Shown: positions 1-9,396, numbered from the stretch's first letter. The stretch: 34,343 bases of DNA from Acinetobacter lwoffii (GCF_002321025.1 NZ_DCLL01000059.1:1-34343), one strand, 5' to 3'. A program made the numbers and translations. The notes: generated by a model not told the origin, from the letters alone.

Positions 1-2
1 TT

Positions 3-36
3 AACTGACTGGCATTACTCAGTTGAGGGCTTTTTT
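3..36 (+). terminator. Possible terminator at the window edge
   Basis: AACTGA (3-8) and TCAGTT (19-24) form a short inverted repeat, followed by GAGGGC and six T residues (31-36). This would fit the end of a plus-strand gene lying left of the window. The stem is weak and may extend outside the window, so the call is tentative. Confidence 0.25.
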
Positions 37-47
37 ATATGCATTTT

Positions 48-851
48 TTATTTTTTCTGAAACAGGTAAATCTGATATTGCGCCAGTAATTCAAACTGAT
101 CCTGCTGTTCAAGTGCTAAACGACGTTCAGGTTTGGCCTTATAAGCATATGGCGTCATCGCAATCAGGTTTTTTAAATCAGCCTGTGGCAAAACCATTGG
201 CGCATCAATCACCTGCTCACTAACCAGATTAAATTCATCTTGCAACTGCTCAACAAACTTCTGCGGCTCGTGTGGTTTCACTTCTTCAAATAAAGCCTCA
301 CGCATAGCATATAAATGTTGTGGTGCCGGCGTCACTACCATCAAATAAGACTTCGGCCTTAATACCCGCAGGATTTCCTGTTTGGGAATCGGACTAAATA
401 AGCTGGTACAGAGATCAATTGACTCATCCAGTACTGGTAAGGTTGCCCCGGTTCCCACCACCCAAGTCACCTCTTTATTCAGCTTGGCAGCCACCTGAAC
501 TGCATTTTTGGCAATATCAACCCCGACGCATTGCAGCACTTCCGCCTGCATGGCATTCGTATAATAGCCTTCGCCACAACCAATATCTAAAAGGTTCTCA
601 ATCCGCAACTCGCGAATCTTTTCCACGACAGCCTGTTGCAAAGGCGCATAATAACCTGCACTGAGAAATGCGCGACGTGCCTGCACAGACTCAGGCGTAT
701 CTCCCGGGTTTTTGCTGTGCTTATGCTGAACCACATGCAGGTTCACATAGCCCTGTTTGGCGACATCGTAACTATGATGATTCTCACAGCGCCATGTTCT
801 TTCATTTAAGCTCAACTGCTGGCGACAGACTGGGCACATGAGTAAATTCAT
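48..851 (-). CDS. rlmA: 23S rRNA (guanine-N1)-methyltransferase RlmA
   Basis: SAM-dependent methyltransferase of the RlmA(I) family, which methylates G745 of 23S rRNA in E. coli. The N-terminus has a zinc-finger pattern (CPVC, then a Cys and His-His about 17 residues later) and then the family block GYVNLHVVQHK...PGDTPE with QARRAFLSAGYY. The SAM-binding loop is LLDIGCGEGYYT. An in-frame ATG further upstream (902) would put the start upstream of the terminator hairpin at 867-893. I prefer ATG 851, six bases after GGAG, which gives 267 residues and an N-terminus like E. coli RlmA; ATG 854 and ATG 836 are alternatives. It lies downstream of mraY on the same strand but behind that terminator, so it is probably transcribed separately. 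Confidence 0.93.
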   Translation of the reverse strand: MNLLMCPVCRQQLSLNERTWRCENHHSYDVAKQGYVNLHVVQHKHSKNPGDTPESVQARRAFLSAGYYAPLQQAVVEKIRELRIENLLDIGCGEGYYTNAMQAEVLQCVGVDIAKNAVQVAAKLNKEVTWVVGTGATLPVLDESIDLCTSLFSPIPKQEILRVLRPKSYLMVVTPAPQHLYAMREALFEEVKPHEPQKFVEQLQDEFNLVSEQVIDAPMVLPQADLKNLIAMTPYAYKAKPERRLALEQQDQFELLAQYQIYLFQKK

Positions 852-866
852 CATTTTCTCCAAAAC

Positions 867-893
867 AAAAAAGCCGGCATGCGCCGACTTTTT
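867..893 (-). terminator. Terminator at the end of the rsmH-mraY cluster
   Basis: Read on the minus strand, AAAAAGTCGGC and GCCGGCTTTTTT form an 11-bp stem (one G-U wobble) with a 4-nt loop and a T tract. It starts 13 nt after the mraY stop codon and so closes the division/cell-wall cluster. Confidence 0.8.
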
Positions 894-905
894 CCCATGC
901 ATTTC

Positions 906-2024
906 TTAGCGCAATTTTAAGGTCATTAGACCCAAAACTACCAGCATAATCGTAATAATCCAGAAACGGATCACCACCTGGGTTTCACGCCAGCCTTTCT
1001 TTTCATAATGATGATGCAGCGGCGCCATCAGGAATACGCGTTTATTACGCATTCTTAATGAACCAATCTGCAGGAATACTGAAATCGCTTCCACTACAAA
1101 AACACCAGCCATAATCGCAAATACGATTTCCTGACGCACCATGACGGCAATCGTACCGAGCATTGCACCGAGAGATAAAGCACCGACATCACCCATAAAC
1201 ACTTGGGCTGGATGGGCATTGTACCAAAGAAAAGCTAAACCGGCTCCGATCATGGCAGCACAGATCACCACCAGTTCAGACGAGTATTTTACATAAGGAA
1301 TATGCAGATAATTGGCAAAACGCACATCACCGGCCAGATAGGCAAATACGCCCAGACCTGTAGCCACCAGCACGATTGGCATGATCGCCAGACCATCCAG
1401 ACCATCGGTCAAGTTCACGGCATTGGATGCACCGTTAATGACGAAATAGGTAAAGATAATAAATCCAATACCCAGCGGAATCATTGACAATGGAATGCTT
1501 AAGTCTTTAAAGAATGGAATCAGCAGATCCAGCATATTCGCAGTATGCACCGGATTGGTCTGTTGCTGCGCAATCACATACAAGGCTATACCAGCACCCA
1601 ACGAACCCACTGAAGTCCAGAAGAATTTTTTCTTCGCAGGCAAACCTGCATTGTCTTTATAACGGATTTTGATCCAGTCATCGGCCCAGCCCACGGCACC
1701 GAAAATCACCATTACACCCAGTACAATCCAGACATAAGGATTAGACAGATCCGCCCAGAGTAAAGTCGAAATCCCGATTGAAAGCAGGATCAGCACCCCG
1801 CCCATGGTCGGTGTACCCATTTTCTTGGCATGGTTTTCAGGGGCATACGAGCTGACTGCCTGACCATATTTCAGCGCCTGCAGCTTGCGAATCATGATTG
1901 GGCCAAGCACCAGGCCAATGGTCAGTGCCGTCAAAACACTGAGTAAAGCACGTAAAGTTAAATAACGAACCACCTGAAACGTGCTGTCAAAGCCCGCCAG
2001 AAGGTCAAATAGCCATAACAGCAT
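906..2024 (-). CDS. mraY: Phospho-N-acetylmuramoyl-pentapeptide transferase MraY
   Basis: Integral membrane enzyme that transfers phospho-MurNAc-pentapeptide from UDP to undecaprenyl phosphate, forming lipid I. At 372 residues it is of usual family length and has about ten hydrophobic segments. Family signatures are visible: the aspartate pair in GWADDWIKIRYK, NLTDGLDGLA, and the histidine-rich loop LMAPLHHHYEKKGW near the C-terminus. Its ATG (2024) directly abuts the murF stop codon with no gap, so translational coupling is likely. It is the last gene of this part of the dcw cluster; a terminator follows it. murD, ftsW, murG, murC and ftsQAZ do not follow here, as they would in E. coli. Confidence 0.98.
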   Translation of the reverse strand: MLLWLFDLLAGFDSTFQVVRYLTLRALLSVLTALTIGLVLGPIMIRKLQALKYGQAVSSYAPENHAKKMGTPTMGGVLILLSIGISTLLWADLSNPYVWIVLGVMVIFGAVGWADDWIKIRYKDNAGLPAKKKFFWTSVGSLGAGIALYVIAQQQTNPVHTANMLDLLIPFFKDLSIPLSMIPLGIGFIIFTYFVINGASNAVNLTDGLDGLAIMPIVLVATGLGVFAYLAGDVRFANYLHIPYVKYSSELVVICAAMIGAGLAFLWYNAHPAQVFMGDVGALSLGAMLGTIAVMVRQEIVFAIMAGVFVVEAISVFLQIGSLRMRNKRVFLMAPLHHHYEKKGWRETQVVIRFWIITIMLVVLGLMTLKLR

Positions 2025-3428
2025 TTAGAGTTTCTCCATCAATGCAGCCATCAATGTTTCCATATGGGTAAAACGCGACCCCTTAAACAGGAAAGACATT
2101 GGCTGGGGATGATGTGTTTCAATCAAATCAATTAAAAATGGCAAGGCCTGCTCCTGATTCAGGAAAGCCTGCATTTTTTTACCATATTGTGTACTACGAG
2201 CACCTTCTTGTGCGGCAGGCGCAAATTCACCCACAGCCACCACAAAATTAATGCCTTTGACCGAGACCAGATCCCGACCGAGCTTGTAATGCTCGATTGG
2301 GGCAGATGAACCCAGTTCACCGATATCGCCGGTGACCATGACCCGGATGCCCTGCTGCTGCGCCAACACTTCTGCTGCTGCACGCATCGAACCCGGATTG
2401 GCATTATAGGTGTCATCAATAAACAAATAGTCTTTGTGTGGAATAAAGTTCAGACGACCTTTGGCACCCACGGCCTGTTCCAGACCGGCCACGATATCAT
2501 CCAGACCAACACCGATCGCCAGGGCGAAAGCTGCTGCTGCGGTCGCATTTTCAACATTATGTTCGCCGGCAAATGGCAACTGAACTGTTTTCGAGCCTTG
2601 CGCTGTATTCAGGGTAAAGGTTGAAGATTGAGCATCAAGGACTACATCGCTGGCATATACATCACCACCAGCACCAAAACTCAAGCTTTTTTCGGTTTTT
2701 ACTGCGGCACGAATCGTTTCAGCAAAATCATCGGCAGCAGGAATAATCGAAATTTCAGAGATATGCGCATAAATCTCGGATTTTGCACGGCAAATCCCGT
2801 CACGGCCGCCAAATTCACCTAAATGTGCAGTCCCGATATTAATGATTCCGGCCACATGCGGCTGTACCATTTTTGAAGTGTAATCAATTTCACCCTGATG
2901 ACTTGCACCGAGTTCCATTACTGCATATTGATGTTCAGGACGTAGCTCCAGCAACATTACCGGCACGCCAAGGTCATTATTCAAATTACCACGCGTCACC
3001 AAGGTCGGTGCCAGACGTGACAGAATGCTTCCCAGCATTTCCTTAGTCGTGGTCTTGCCACTGCTGCCGGTCAAGGCAATGACTTTAAGTTGAGAATTCT
3101 GCTGACGGCGATAAGCTCCCAACAATCCCAATGCCAGACGGGTATCTTCTACCACCAGCTGGCAAATATCAGCATCCACCGGACAGCTGACAATGGCAAT
3201 TTCACAACCTTGAGCCGCCACTTGTGCAATAAAGTCATGTGCGTCAAAACGCTCACCTTTCAGCGCAAGAAAAGCATCACCTGATTCTGCATCACGTGAA
3301 TCAGTCAAAATCCGCTTGATCTGGCCTGCAGGCTTTTTATCATTCAGCCAGTAGCCTTGGGTGGCCTGCTGTAATTGTTCTATGCTCCACGGCTCCAGCG
3401 CCGCAGTACTTGTTGTTGAGGTATGCAT
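2025..3428 (-). CDS. murF: UDP-MurNAc-tripeptide--D-Ala-D-Ala ligase MurF
   Basis: Cytoplasmic Mur ligase that adds D-Ala-D-Ala to UDP-MurNAc-tripeptide, the last cytoplasmic step of precursor synthesis. The 467-residue protein has the ATP-binding loop ALTGSSGKTTTKEM, the Mur-ligase central segment with MELGASHQGEI and NIGTAHLGEFG, and the C-terminal domain stretch FIDDTYNANPGSMRAA typical of MurF. It lies 9 nt downstream of murE and its stop codon touches the mraY start, within one tightly packed operon. Confidence 0.98.
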   Translation of the reverse strand: MHTSTTSTAALEPWSIEQLQQATQGYWLNDKKPAGQIKRILTDSRDAESGDAFLALKGERFDAHDFIAQVAAQGCEIAIVSCPVDADICQLVVEDTRLALGLLGAYRRQQNSQLKVIALTGSSGKTTTKEMLGSILSRLAPTLVTRGNLNNDLGVPVMLLELRPEHQYAVMELGASHQGEIDYTSKMVQPHVAGIINIGTAHLGEFGGRDGICRAKSEIYAHISEISIIPAADDFAETIRAAVKTEKSLSFGAGGDVYASDVVLDAQSSTFTLNTAQGSKTVQLPFAGEHNVENATAAAAFALAIGVGLDDIVAGLEQAVGAKGRLNFIPHKDYLFIDDTYNANPGSMRAAAEVLAQQQGIRVMVTGDIGELGSSAPIEHYKLGRDLVSVKGINFVVAVGEFAPAAQEGARSTQYGKKMQAFLNQEQALPFLIDLIETHHPQPMSFLFKGSRFTHMETLMAALMEKL

Positions 3429-3437
3429 ATCTGAATC

Positions 3438-4934
3438 CTAATGCGCTGAATAGGCTGAATCTGTGTTGCAATGCTGGGCATCAATCGCAGCCTGCACTTC
3501 GACCACGTCATCAAACCAGTGACGTACGCCATCAATTTCCTGATAGTTTTCGTGACCTTTCCCTGCAATCACGACAATATCACCCGCCTGTGCGTGTTTA
3601 ACCGCAAACTTGATCGCTTCACGACGGTCATGAATTTCATGATAGATTTTGCCGGAAAAGTCGATATCATTTTTCATATCAGCAAAAATTTGTGCCGGAT
3701 CTTCGGTTCGTGGGTTATCAGAAGTGAGTACTGCGATATCTGAACCCTCCAATGCTGCCTGAGTCATCAGTGGACGTTTACCACGGTCACGGTCGCCACC
3801 ACAGCCGAAGACTGCCCAGAGATTTTGTGAAACATGACGTTTCAAGGTCACCAGAACCTGAGTCAGGGCATCCGGGGTATGGGCATAATCCACCACAAAC
3901 AGGCGCTCTCCATCACGCAGCACCTGCATCCGACCGGGCGCACCTTTGAGCTGTGGTACAGACGCAATCAAACTGTTCAGGTCAAACCCAGCCTGCTCCA
4001 CCATAATCAGACTGGCGACCAGATTTTCAATATTGAAATGGCCCAGCAATGGACTGTTAACCATATATTCAGCAGAAGCAGTTTTTAGTTTAAAGGTCGC
4101 ACCTGAAATGCTGTACTGAATATCCTGAACCTGATAATCCGCTTTTTGCTTGGTGGAATAAGTCAAAATTTTAGGCTGTGCCGGATTAGTTTGTGCAGCA
4201 TCCAGCATGATCTGTGCATGTTCATCATCGATATTGATGACAGCCACTTTTAATGATTCAAAACGGAATAAACCAGACTTTGCTTCCGCATAAGCTTGCA
4301 GCGTACCGTGATAGTCCAGATGGTCACGACTCAAATTACTATAGCCCGCAATCTCGATATCACAACCATTCAAGCGGCCTTGTTCCAGACCATGCGAACT
4401 GGCTTCAATCGAGGCAAACTCCGCATCGGCCTGCACATAGCCATGCAAGGCATTTTGCAGTTGCAAAGCATCTAGGGTGGTATGCGAAGATGCTTCCAGA
4501 TTTGGCAAAATCCCGTTACCTGTAGTACCCATCACTGCACAGGCTTTACCTTGCAACATGATGAATTCAGCCACCAAGCGAGAAATCGTGGTTTTACCAT
4601 TGGTGCCGGTAACTGCCAGAATTCGAGCAGCTTGCACAGGTTGAGTCGCTTGCAAATACTGCTTTTGCCATTGACCCATTAGATGACGTACATCTGCTAC
4701 CACCAAATTTGGAGATACATCCAGTTCAGTTTCTGAAATCACGGCCAATGCACCCTGCTCTAAGGCTTTCTGGGCGAATTGAGCAGTTTTTTCCGGTTGA
4801 GACAGACTGGTCAGGGCAATAAAAATTTGTCCCGGTTTGACTTTACGACTATCCAGCTCGAAGCCCTGAAAGGATTGCTTCATCCAGTCAGCGACATCGT
4901 GAGGGGTGTAGAGATCTTGAAATGTAATAGACAT
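3438..4934 (-). CDS. murE: UDP-MurNAc-L-Ala-D-Glu:meso-DAP ligase MurE
   Basis: Cytoplasmic Mur ligase that adds the third amino acid to the peptidoglycan stem peptide. The 498-residue protein has the P-loop AVTGTNGKTTIS, the central segment NLSRDHLDYHGT, and the motif TSDNPRTEDP. DNPR marks the enzymes that use meso-diaminopimelate, as expected for a Gram-negative cell wall. GKGHENYQ lies near the C-terminus. It starts 11 nt after the ftsI stop codon. Confidence 0.98.
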   Translation of the reverse strand: MSITFQDLYTPHDVADWMKQSFQGFELDSRKVKPGQIFIALTSLSQPEKTAQFAQKALEQGALAVISETELDVSPNLVVADVRHLMGQWQKQYLQATQPVQAARILAVTGTNGKTTISRLVAEFIMLQGKACAVMGTTGNGILPNLEASSHTTLDALQLQNALHGYVQADAEFASIEASSHGLEQGRLNGCDIEIAGYSNLSRDHLDYHGTLQAYAEAKSGLFRFESLKVAVINIDDEHAQIMLDAAQTNPAQPKILTYSTKQKADYQVQDIQYSISGATFKLKTASAEYMVNSPLLGHFNIENLVASLIMVEQAGFDLNSLIASVPQLKGAPGRMQVLRDGERLFVVDYAHTPDALTQVLVTLKRHVSQNLWAVFGCGGDRDRGKRPLMTQAALEGSDIAVLTSDNPRTEDPAQIFADMKNDIDFSGKIYHEIHDRREAIKFAVKHAQAGDIVVIAGKGHENYQEIDGVRHWFDDVVEVQAAIDAQHCNTDSAYSAH

Positions 4935-4945
4935 TGATCACCTAT

Positions 4946-6769
4946 TTACTGGACTTTGGGAGGTTCTAAAGGTTTGTCCAGAGGGACATTCAGCAGACGC
5001 AAGGATTCCTGCATCACGCGGGCAAAGACCGGTGCAGATACCGTACCGCCATAGTAAGTGCCTTGTGGGTTTTCTACCACCACCACCATAGCGATCCGTG
5101 GATCACTGACTGGTGCCACGCCGGCAAATAAAGCCCGGTATTCACTGGTTGAATAACCTTTACGGTCGGCACGCAATTTATGTGCAGTACCGGTTTTACC
5201 CGCCACGCGGTAACCTGGAATGGTGGCGCGAGTCGCCGTACCACCTGGCAAGGTTGCGGTTTCCATCATCAGCAGGACCTGATCGGCAATATTGGCATCG
5301 ATCATCTGTTCACCCTGGGGCTGTTCTTCCAGCTTGTACAGGCTCAGCGGCATTTTCACGCCTTTATTGGCCAGCATGGCATAGGCATCAGCCAGCTGTA
5401 GTACCGTCGCATTCAGACCATAACCATAGGACATGGTTGCCACTTCTGACACATTCCATTTGCTAGGAGGCAGAATCAGACCGGCACTTTCACCCGGGAA
5501 TTTCACCGCTGAACGCTGACCAAAACCCAAGCGTTTATAGAAGGTTGGCAAGGTTTCATACGGCAGCGACAAGGCCAGTTTCGCCACACCGACGTTAGAG
5601 GATTTCTGCAGAATGCCGCCGAGCGTCAACTGACCATAGTTATGCGTATCACGAATGGTATGATTACCGACTCGCATACTGCCCGGTGTGGTATTAACGA
5701 CTGAATTCGCCGTATATTTGCCACTTTCCAAGGCCATCGCTACAGTGAGCGGCTTCATGGTCGAGCCCGGTTCGAAAGAATCGACTGCACCGCGGTTACG
5801 CATGGCATCCTTGTTGAGCAGGCTGTTTTTGTCATTCGGGTTATACGATGGCCATGATGACAGCGCCAGAATTTCACCGGTTTTGACATCAACAGCAATC
5901 GCAGTCGCTGAACGGGCATTATTGGCGACACCAGCAGCCGTCAGCTCACGGTACATAATATATTGCAGACGCGAGTCGATACTCAGGGTAATATTTTCAC
6001 CCGGTTCAACTTCTTTAATCACTTCCGGTTCTTTGACCCGGTTGCCTTTTTTATCGCGAATGATCTGCTGTTCGCCATCCTTTCCGGAAAGACGGCTATT
6101 CAGCTGCATTTCCAGACCTTCAATCCCGCTGCCTTCGCTATTGGTCAGGCCAATAATCTGAGAGTTCGGCTGTGGCTGCGGATAATAACGTTTATAGTTT
6201 TTCTCGGTATATACGCCCTGAAAATTACGTTTCATGATCAGTTCGGCCTGTTGTGGCGGAACTTCTTTTTTCAGGATCAGATAACGTGAACGCGGACGTT
6301 CTTCCATTTTTTTACGTAGTTCTGCCCGATCCATACCGACTGCATCCGCCAGCTCATCCAGATTCAGGTTTTTATCCGGTAGCTGACGTTTGAGCTTGCG
6401 GCTATTCGGTTCTTTTTCCAGCGCCAGCATGGTCTCGTCATAGAGTTTTTTATTGTCAAAATAATCACGTGGATCAATCACAATTTTCATGATTGGGGTA
6501 CTGATAGCCAATGGAATGCCATTACGATCATAAATTACGCCACGCATTGCCTTGATGGTATTGGTTCTTAAAATATTGGCATTGGCTTTGTTTTGCAAAA
6601 AATCTTTATTAATAATCTGTACATAGAAAGCACGGCAAATCAGTGTCACAAAACACAGCAACACCACCGCCCACATGATGTAAAAACGATTGATATAAAC
6701 ATTTGAGGCATTTTTGTCGGTGACCGATTGTTTTTTACGTACCGGTTGCTTCTTTCTCTTGTCTACCAT
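4946..6769 (-). CDS. ftsI: Peptidoglycan D,D-transpeptidase FtsI (PBP3)
   Basis: Class B penicillin-binding protein that cross-links septal peptidoglycan and is a target of beta-lactams. The 607-residue protein has a short basic cytoplasmic N-terminus, one membrane anchor (about residues 29-50), the PBP dimerisation/pedestal domain and a C-terminal transpeptidase domain. The catalytic motifs are STMK (336-339, Ser336 nucleophile), SSN (390-392) and KTGT (525-528). It lies 15 nt after ftsL. All three catalytic boxes are intact. Confidence 0.98.
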   Translation of the reverse strand: MVDKRKKQPVRKKQSVTDKNASNVYINRFYIMWAVVLLCFVTLICRAFYVQIINKDFLQNKANANILRTNTIKAMRGVIYDRNGIPLAISTPIMKIVIDPRDYFDNKKLYDETMLALEKEPNSRKLKRQLPDKNLNLDELADAVGMDRAELRKKMEERPRSRYLILKKEVPPQQAELIMKRNFQGVYTEKNYKRYYPQPQPNSQIIGLTNSEGSGIEGLEMQLNSRLSGKDGEQQIIRDKKGNRVKEPEVIKEVEPGENITLSIDSRLQYIMYRELTAAGVANNARSATAIAVDVKTGEILALSSWPSYNPNDKNSLLNKDAMRNRGAVDSFEPGSTMKPLTVAMALESGKYTANSVVNTTPGSMRVGNHTIRDTHNYGQLTLGGILQKSSNVGVAKLALSLPYETLPTFYKRLGFGQRSAVKFPGESAGLILPPSKWNVSEVATMSYGYGLNATVLQLADAYAMLANKGVKMPLSLYKLEEQPQGEQMIDANIADQVLLMMETATLPGGTATRATIPGYRVAGKTGTAHKLRADRKGYSTSEYRALFAGVAPVSDPRIAMVVVVENPQGTYYGGTVSAPVFARVMQESLRLLNVPLDKPLEPPKVQ

Positions 6770-6784
6770 GTCGGAACGCTAGCC

Positions 6785-7117
6785 TTATTTTTTCTCATCT
6801 GAAGTTTGTGGTAAGGAAATCACGACACTTTGTGAAACCGGAGGTGAATACATACGCAGCTGTGTCACTGCACGCGTACCGATCTGTGCCGTCGCGCCAA
6901 AAGTTTGCTGCTCAATCAGCAAACGCCCCCACTCTGCATTCAGGTCATCCCTTTCACGCAGATAGGTACTCAGCTTTCTGTTATCCTGACGGTATTCAAA
7001 TACCTGAAATACCACAAATACTGCACTGATGAAGACCATCAATATCAGCATGAGATAGATTGTAACTTTTTTCAGCCACAATTTTTCTGTTTTTTTATCA
7101 ACCACTTCCGTTTTCAT
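6785..7117 (-). CDS. ftsL: Cell division protein FtsL
   Basis: Small bitopic divisome protein that bridges FtsB/FtsQ to FtsW/FtsI. The 110-residue protein has a charged cytoplasmic start, a single hydrophobic helix (about residues 16-40) and then a region likely to form a coiled coil (FEYRQDNRKLSTYLRERDDLN). FtsL sequences diverge fast, so the call rests on topology, size and position between rsmH and ftsI. Gaps are 10 nt to rsmH and 15 nt to ftsI. Confidence 0.93.
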   Translation of the reverse strand: MKTEVVDKKTEKLWLKKVTIYLMLILMVFISAVFVVFQVFEYRQDNRKLSTYLRERDDLNAEWGRLLIEQQTFGATAQIGTRAVTQLRMYSPPVSQSVVISLPQTSDEKK

Positions 7118-7127
7118 GATCTGCCTA

Positions 7128-8039
7128 TTAAGCTAAACGTTCTGCTACCCGGAGCCATGCGCTACGTGAACGAGGATTGGCTTTGACCTCCTCATCACTG
7201 GCTTTAACACGAGAAACTTTCTTTAAACGTCGCGTATCTTTCTGTTGTTGTGGCATTCCCCAGCCTGAATCCTCTTCAAGCGTTGACTCTTTTTGAATAA
7301 ATTGTTTAATCAAACGGTCTTCCAGTGAATGGAAGCTAATCACCGCCAAACGTGCTTCAGGTTTCAAGATTTCAACGGCCTGAGGCAAGAAGATTTCAAT
7401 ATCTTCTAATTCCTTATTAATAGCAATACGAATTGCCTGGAAAGTACGGGTCGCAGCATGCTTATTTTTTTCCCATTTCGGGTGCGCTACTTTTACGATC
7501 TCAGCGAGCTTTGCCGTGGTATCAATATATCCAGCAGCTTTAATCGCTTTGGCAATACGGCGACTATAACGCTCTTCACCATATTTAAAAATGATATTCG
7601 CCAGTGCTTCTTCTTCAATCTGGGTCAGCCATTCTGCTGCGGTGGGACCTTGCGAGTTGTCCATGCGCATATCCAGTGGGCCATCTTTCATAAAACTGAA
7701 ACCACGTTCAGCCTGATCCAGCTGCGGTGAAGAAACACCAAGATCCGCCATCACCCCATCGACGTGTTCAATGCCCAGCTCAGCCAATGCCTCTTTCAGA
7801 TCAGCAAAGCTGGCATGAATAATTTTAAAACGTGAATCTTCTTGTTCGAGTTCAGCCGCTACAGCCAGTGCTTGTGGATCTTTATCAAAGGCATAGACGC
7901 GTGCATTTTCATCTAATTTGGACAGCAATAAACGCGTATGTCCACCACGGCCAAAGGTACCATCCACATAAGTTCCCGTATTGCGACCCGCCAACAAGGC
8001 ATCAATCGTTTCGTGAAGTAATACAGAAATATGTGACAT
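7128..8039 (-). CDS. rsmH: 16S rRNA (cytosine(1402)-N(4))-methyltransferase RsmH
   Basis: SAM-dependent enzyme that methylates N4 of C1402 in the 16S rRNA decoding centre. The 303-residue protein has the family start HISVLLHETIDALL, the SAM motif YVDGTFGRGGHTR, GVMADLGVSSPQLD, RGFSFMKDGPLDMRMD and VISFHSLEDRLIKQF. It is the first gene of the cluster here. The usual upstream mraZ is absent: the sequence before it holds only a promoter and the terminator of the next gene. No strong Shine-Dalgarno sequence precedes ATG 8039. Confidence 0.98.
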   Translation of the reverse strand: MSHISVLLHETIDALLAGRNTGTYVDGTFGRGGHTRLLLSKLDENARVYAFDKDPQALAVAAELEQEDSRFKIIHASFADLKEALAELGIEHVDGVMADLGVSSPQLDQAERGFSFMKDGPLDMRMDNSQGPTAAEWLTQIEEEALANIIFKYGEERYSRRIAKAIKAAGYIDTTAKLAEIVKVAHPKWEKNKHAATRTFQAIRIAINKELEDIEIFLPQAVEILKPEARLAVISFHSLEDRLIKQFIQKESTLEEDSGWGMPQQQKDTRRLKKVSRVKASDEEVKANPRSRSAWLRVAERLA

Positions 8040-8076
8040 AAAAACTCAATCAATAGGGGGGAAAATTTAACTGCAC

Positions 8077-8105
8077 ATTATCACCCTGTTTAGGCAAAGC
8101 TCCAA
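8077..8105 (-). promoter_or_regulatory. Candidate promoter of the rsmH-mraY cluster
   Basis: On the minus strand, TTGGAG (8100-8105) and GATAAT (8077-8082) are separated by 17 bp and lie about 40 nt upstream of the rsmH ATG. The -10 matches consensus at 5 of 6 positions, the -35 at only 3 of 6. This is inferred from sequence only. Confidence 0.4.
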
Positions 8106-8167
8106 ACGACTTTTTGTAGATAAATATTACTTTCCATAGAGAAAACCGTTTTAGCATTTTCTGCCAC

Positions 8168-8198
8168 AAAAAAAGCCTCCTGTTCAGGAGGCTTTTTT
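8168..8198 (-). terminator. Terminator after the first sulfate-binding protein gene
   Basis: GCCTCCTG and CAGGAGGC form an 8-bp perfect inverted repeat (8175-8192), flanked by A7 on one side and T6 on the other. It lies 27 nt beyond the stop codon at 8225 and is the minus-strand terminator of that gene. The flanks would also allow it to act on the other strand. Confidence 0.85.
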
Positions 8199-8224
8199 AC
8201 CAGCAAGAGGACTTCGCAGATCAA

Positions 8225-9244
8225 TTAACGTTTGCTGTTATAAATCTGGTCGAAAATTGCACCATTCACAAAATGGGTTTTCTGTGCATTGGCCCAACCA
8301 CCAAAGACCTCATCAATGGTAAAGGTTTTGATTTTCGGGAACTGTGCCGAATATTTCGCTAATACTTTTTCATTACGTGGACGATAGAAATGTTTAGCTG
8401 CCATTTCCTGACCCAATGGTGAATACAGGTAATTGATATAACCTGTTGCTAGCCATTTATTGCCATTTTTCTCTACGGTACGATCCACAATCGCCACTGA
8501 CGGTTCAGTCAAAATGGTAATTGATGGATAGACGATATCAAACTTGTTTTTACCCAAGGTCTTTTGCGTGACCAAGGCTTCATTTTCCCAAGTCAGCAAT
8601 ACATCGCCAATCCCACGCTCGGCAAAGGTGGTCATTGAAGCACGTGCAGCAGAATCCATCACTTTCACGTTCTTATAAAGTTTGCCAACAAAATCCTGTG
8701 CTTTAGCTTTATTGCCGCCTGGCTGTTTCTCGGCATAACCCCATGCAGACAGATACACCCAACGCGGCAAACCGCCCGTTTTCGGGTTTGGCGTAATAAT
8801 TTGCACGCCTGGTTTTGTTAGGTCATTCCAGTCCTTGATGCCTTTCGGGTTGCCCTTGCGGACCATGAATACGATCGTCGAAGTATAAGGTGCCGAGTTG
8901 TGTGGGAATTCCTTTTGCCAGCCCGGCTGAATCTGACCAGATTTCACAATTTCTTCGATGTCATTGGCCAGCGCCAAAGTCACCACATCACCTTTCAGGC
9001 CATCGACCACAGAACGCGCCTGTTTGCCCGAACCGCCATGAGACTGCTTGAAATTCACATCCAGACCGGTGCGGTTTTTCCAGTAAGTCCCAAATGATTT
9101 GTTAAATTCATCATAGAACTCACGCGTGGCATCATAGGATACATTCAGAAACTGACGGTCTGCTGCTTGTGAAGCAGTCGCGGTCATGCCTAAACCAGTC
9201 GCCAACAAGGCAGCACTAAATAACGATTTTAATTGAGTTTTCAT
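8225..9244 (-). CDS. sbp: Periplasmic sulfate-binding protein, copy 1
   Basis: Substrate-binding protein of a sulfate/thiosulfate ABC importer. ATG 9244 gives 339 residues with a typical signal peptide (basic MKTQLK, hydrophobic core, predicted cut after residue 27, TASQA); the longer frame back to 9295 would spoil it. Family motifs are QSHGGSGKQ (67-75), TLALANDI, NSAPYTSTIVF, WNDLTKPGV, ITPNPKTGG (150-158) and RGIGDVLLTWENEAL. The loop that reads SGARGS in the neighbouring paralogue is SAARAS here (198-203). No cysTWA permease or ATPase gene lies nearby. The Cys regulator CysB is the expected control in this family, but I cannot identify its site. Confidence 0.95.
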   Translation of the reverse strand: MKTQLKSLFSAALLATGLGMTATASQAADRQFLNVSYDATREFYDEFNKSFGTYWKNRTGLDVNFKQSHGGSGKQARSVVDGLKGDVVTLALANDIEEIVKSGQIQPGWQKEFPHNSAPYTSTIVFMVRKGNPKGIKDWNDLTKPGVQIITPNPKTGGLPRWVYLSAWGYAEKQPGGNKAKAQDFVGKLYKNVKVMDSAARASMTTFAERGIGDVLLTWENEALVTQKTLGKNKFDIVYPSITILTEPSVAIVDRTVEKNGNKWLATGYINYLYSPLGQEMAAKHFYRPRNEKVLAKYSAQFPKIKTFTIDEVFGGWANAQKTHFVNGAIFDQIYNSKR

Positions 9245-9275
9245 GGCAGCACAGAGTTTATCTTCATTAGATATA

Positions 9276-9304
9276 ACTATATGAAATAAAATCATTTATC
9301 GCAA
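9276..9304 (-). promoter_or_regulatory. Candidate promoter of sbp copy 1
   Basis: Minus strand: -35 TTGCGA (9299-9304), 17-bp spacer, -10 TATAGT (9276-9281), 31 nt upstream of the start codon. Matches to consensus are 4/6 and 5/6. It shows that this gene need not depend on readthrough from the upstream paralogue. Confidence 0.55.
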
Positions 9305-9396
9305 TTCACCCTACAACATCACAACACGATAAAATGAAAGGTTTTTCTGACTTAATATTTTGTTTTTAAAAGGAAAATACAGTTTATTATTCTACT

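Noticed and set aside
5688..6161. 157-residue open frame antisense to ftsI
   Set aside because: Lies entirely opposite an intact, well-conserved ftsI and resembles no protein family.
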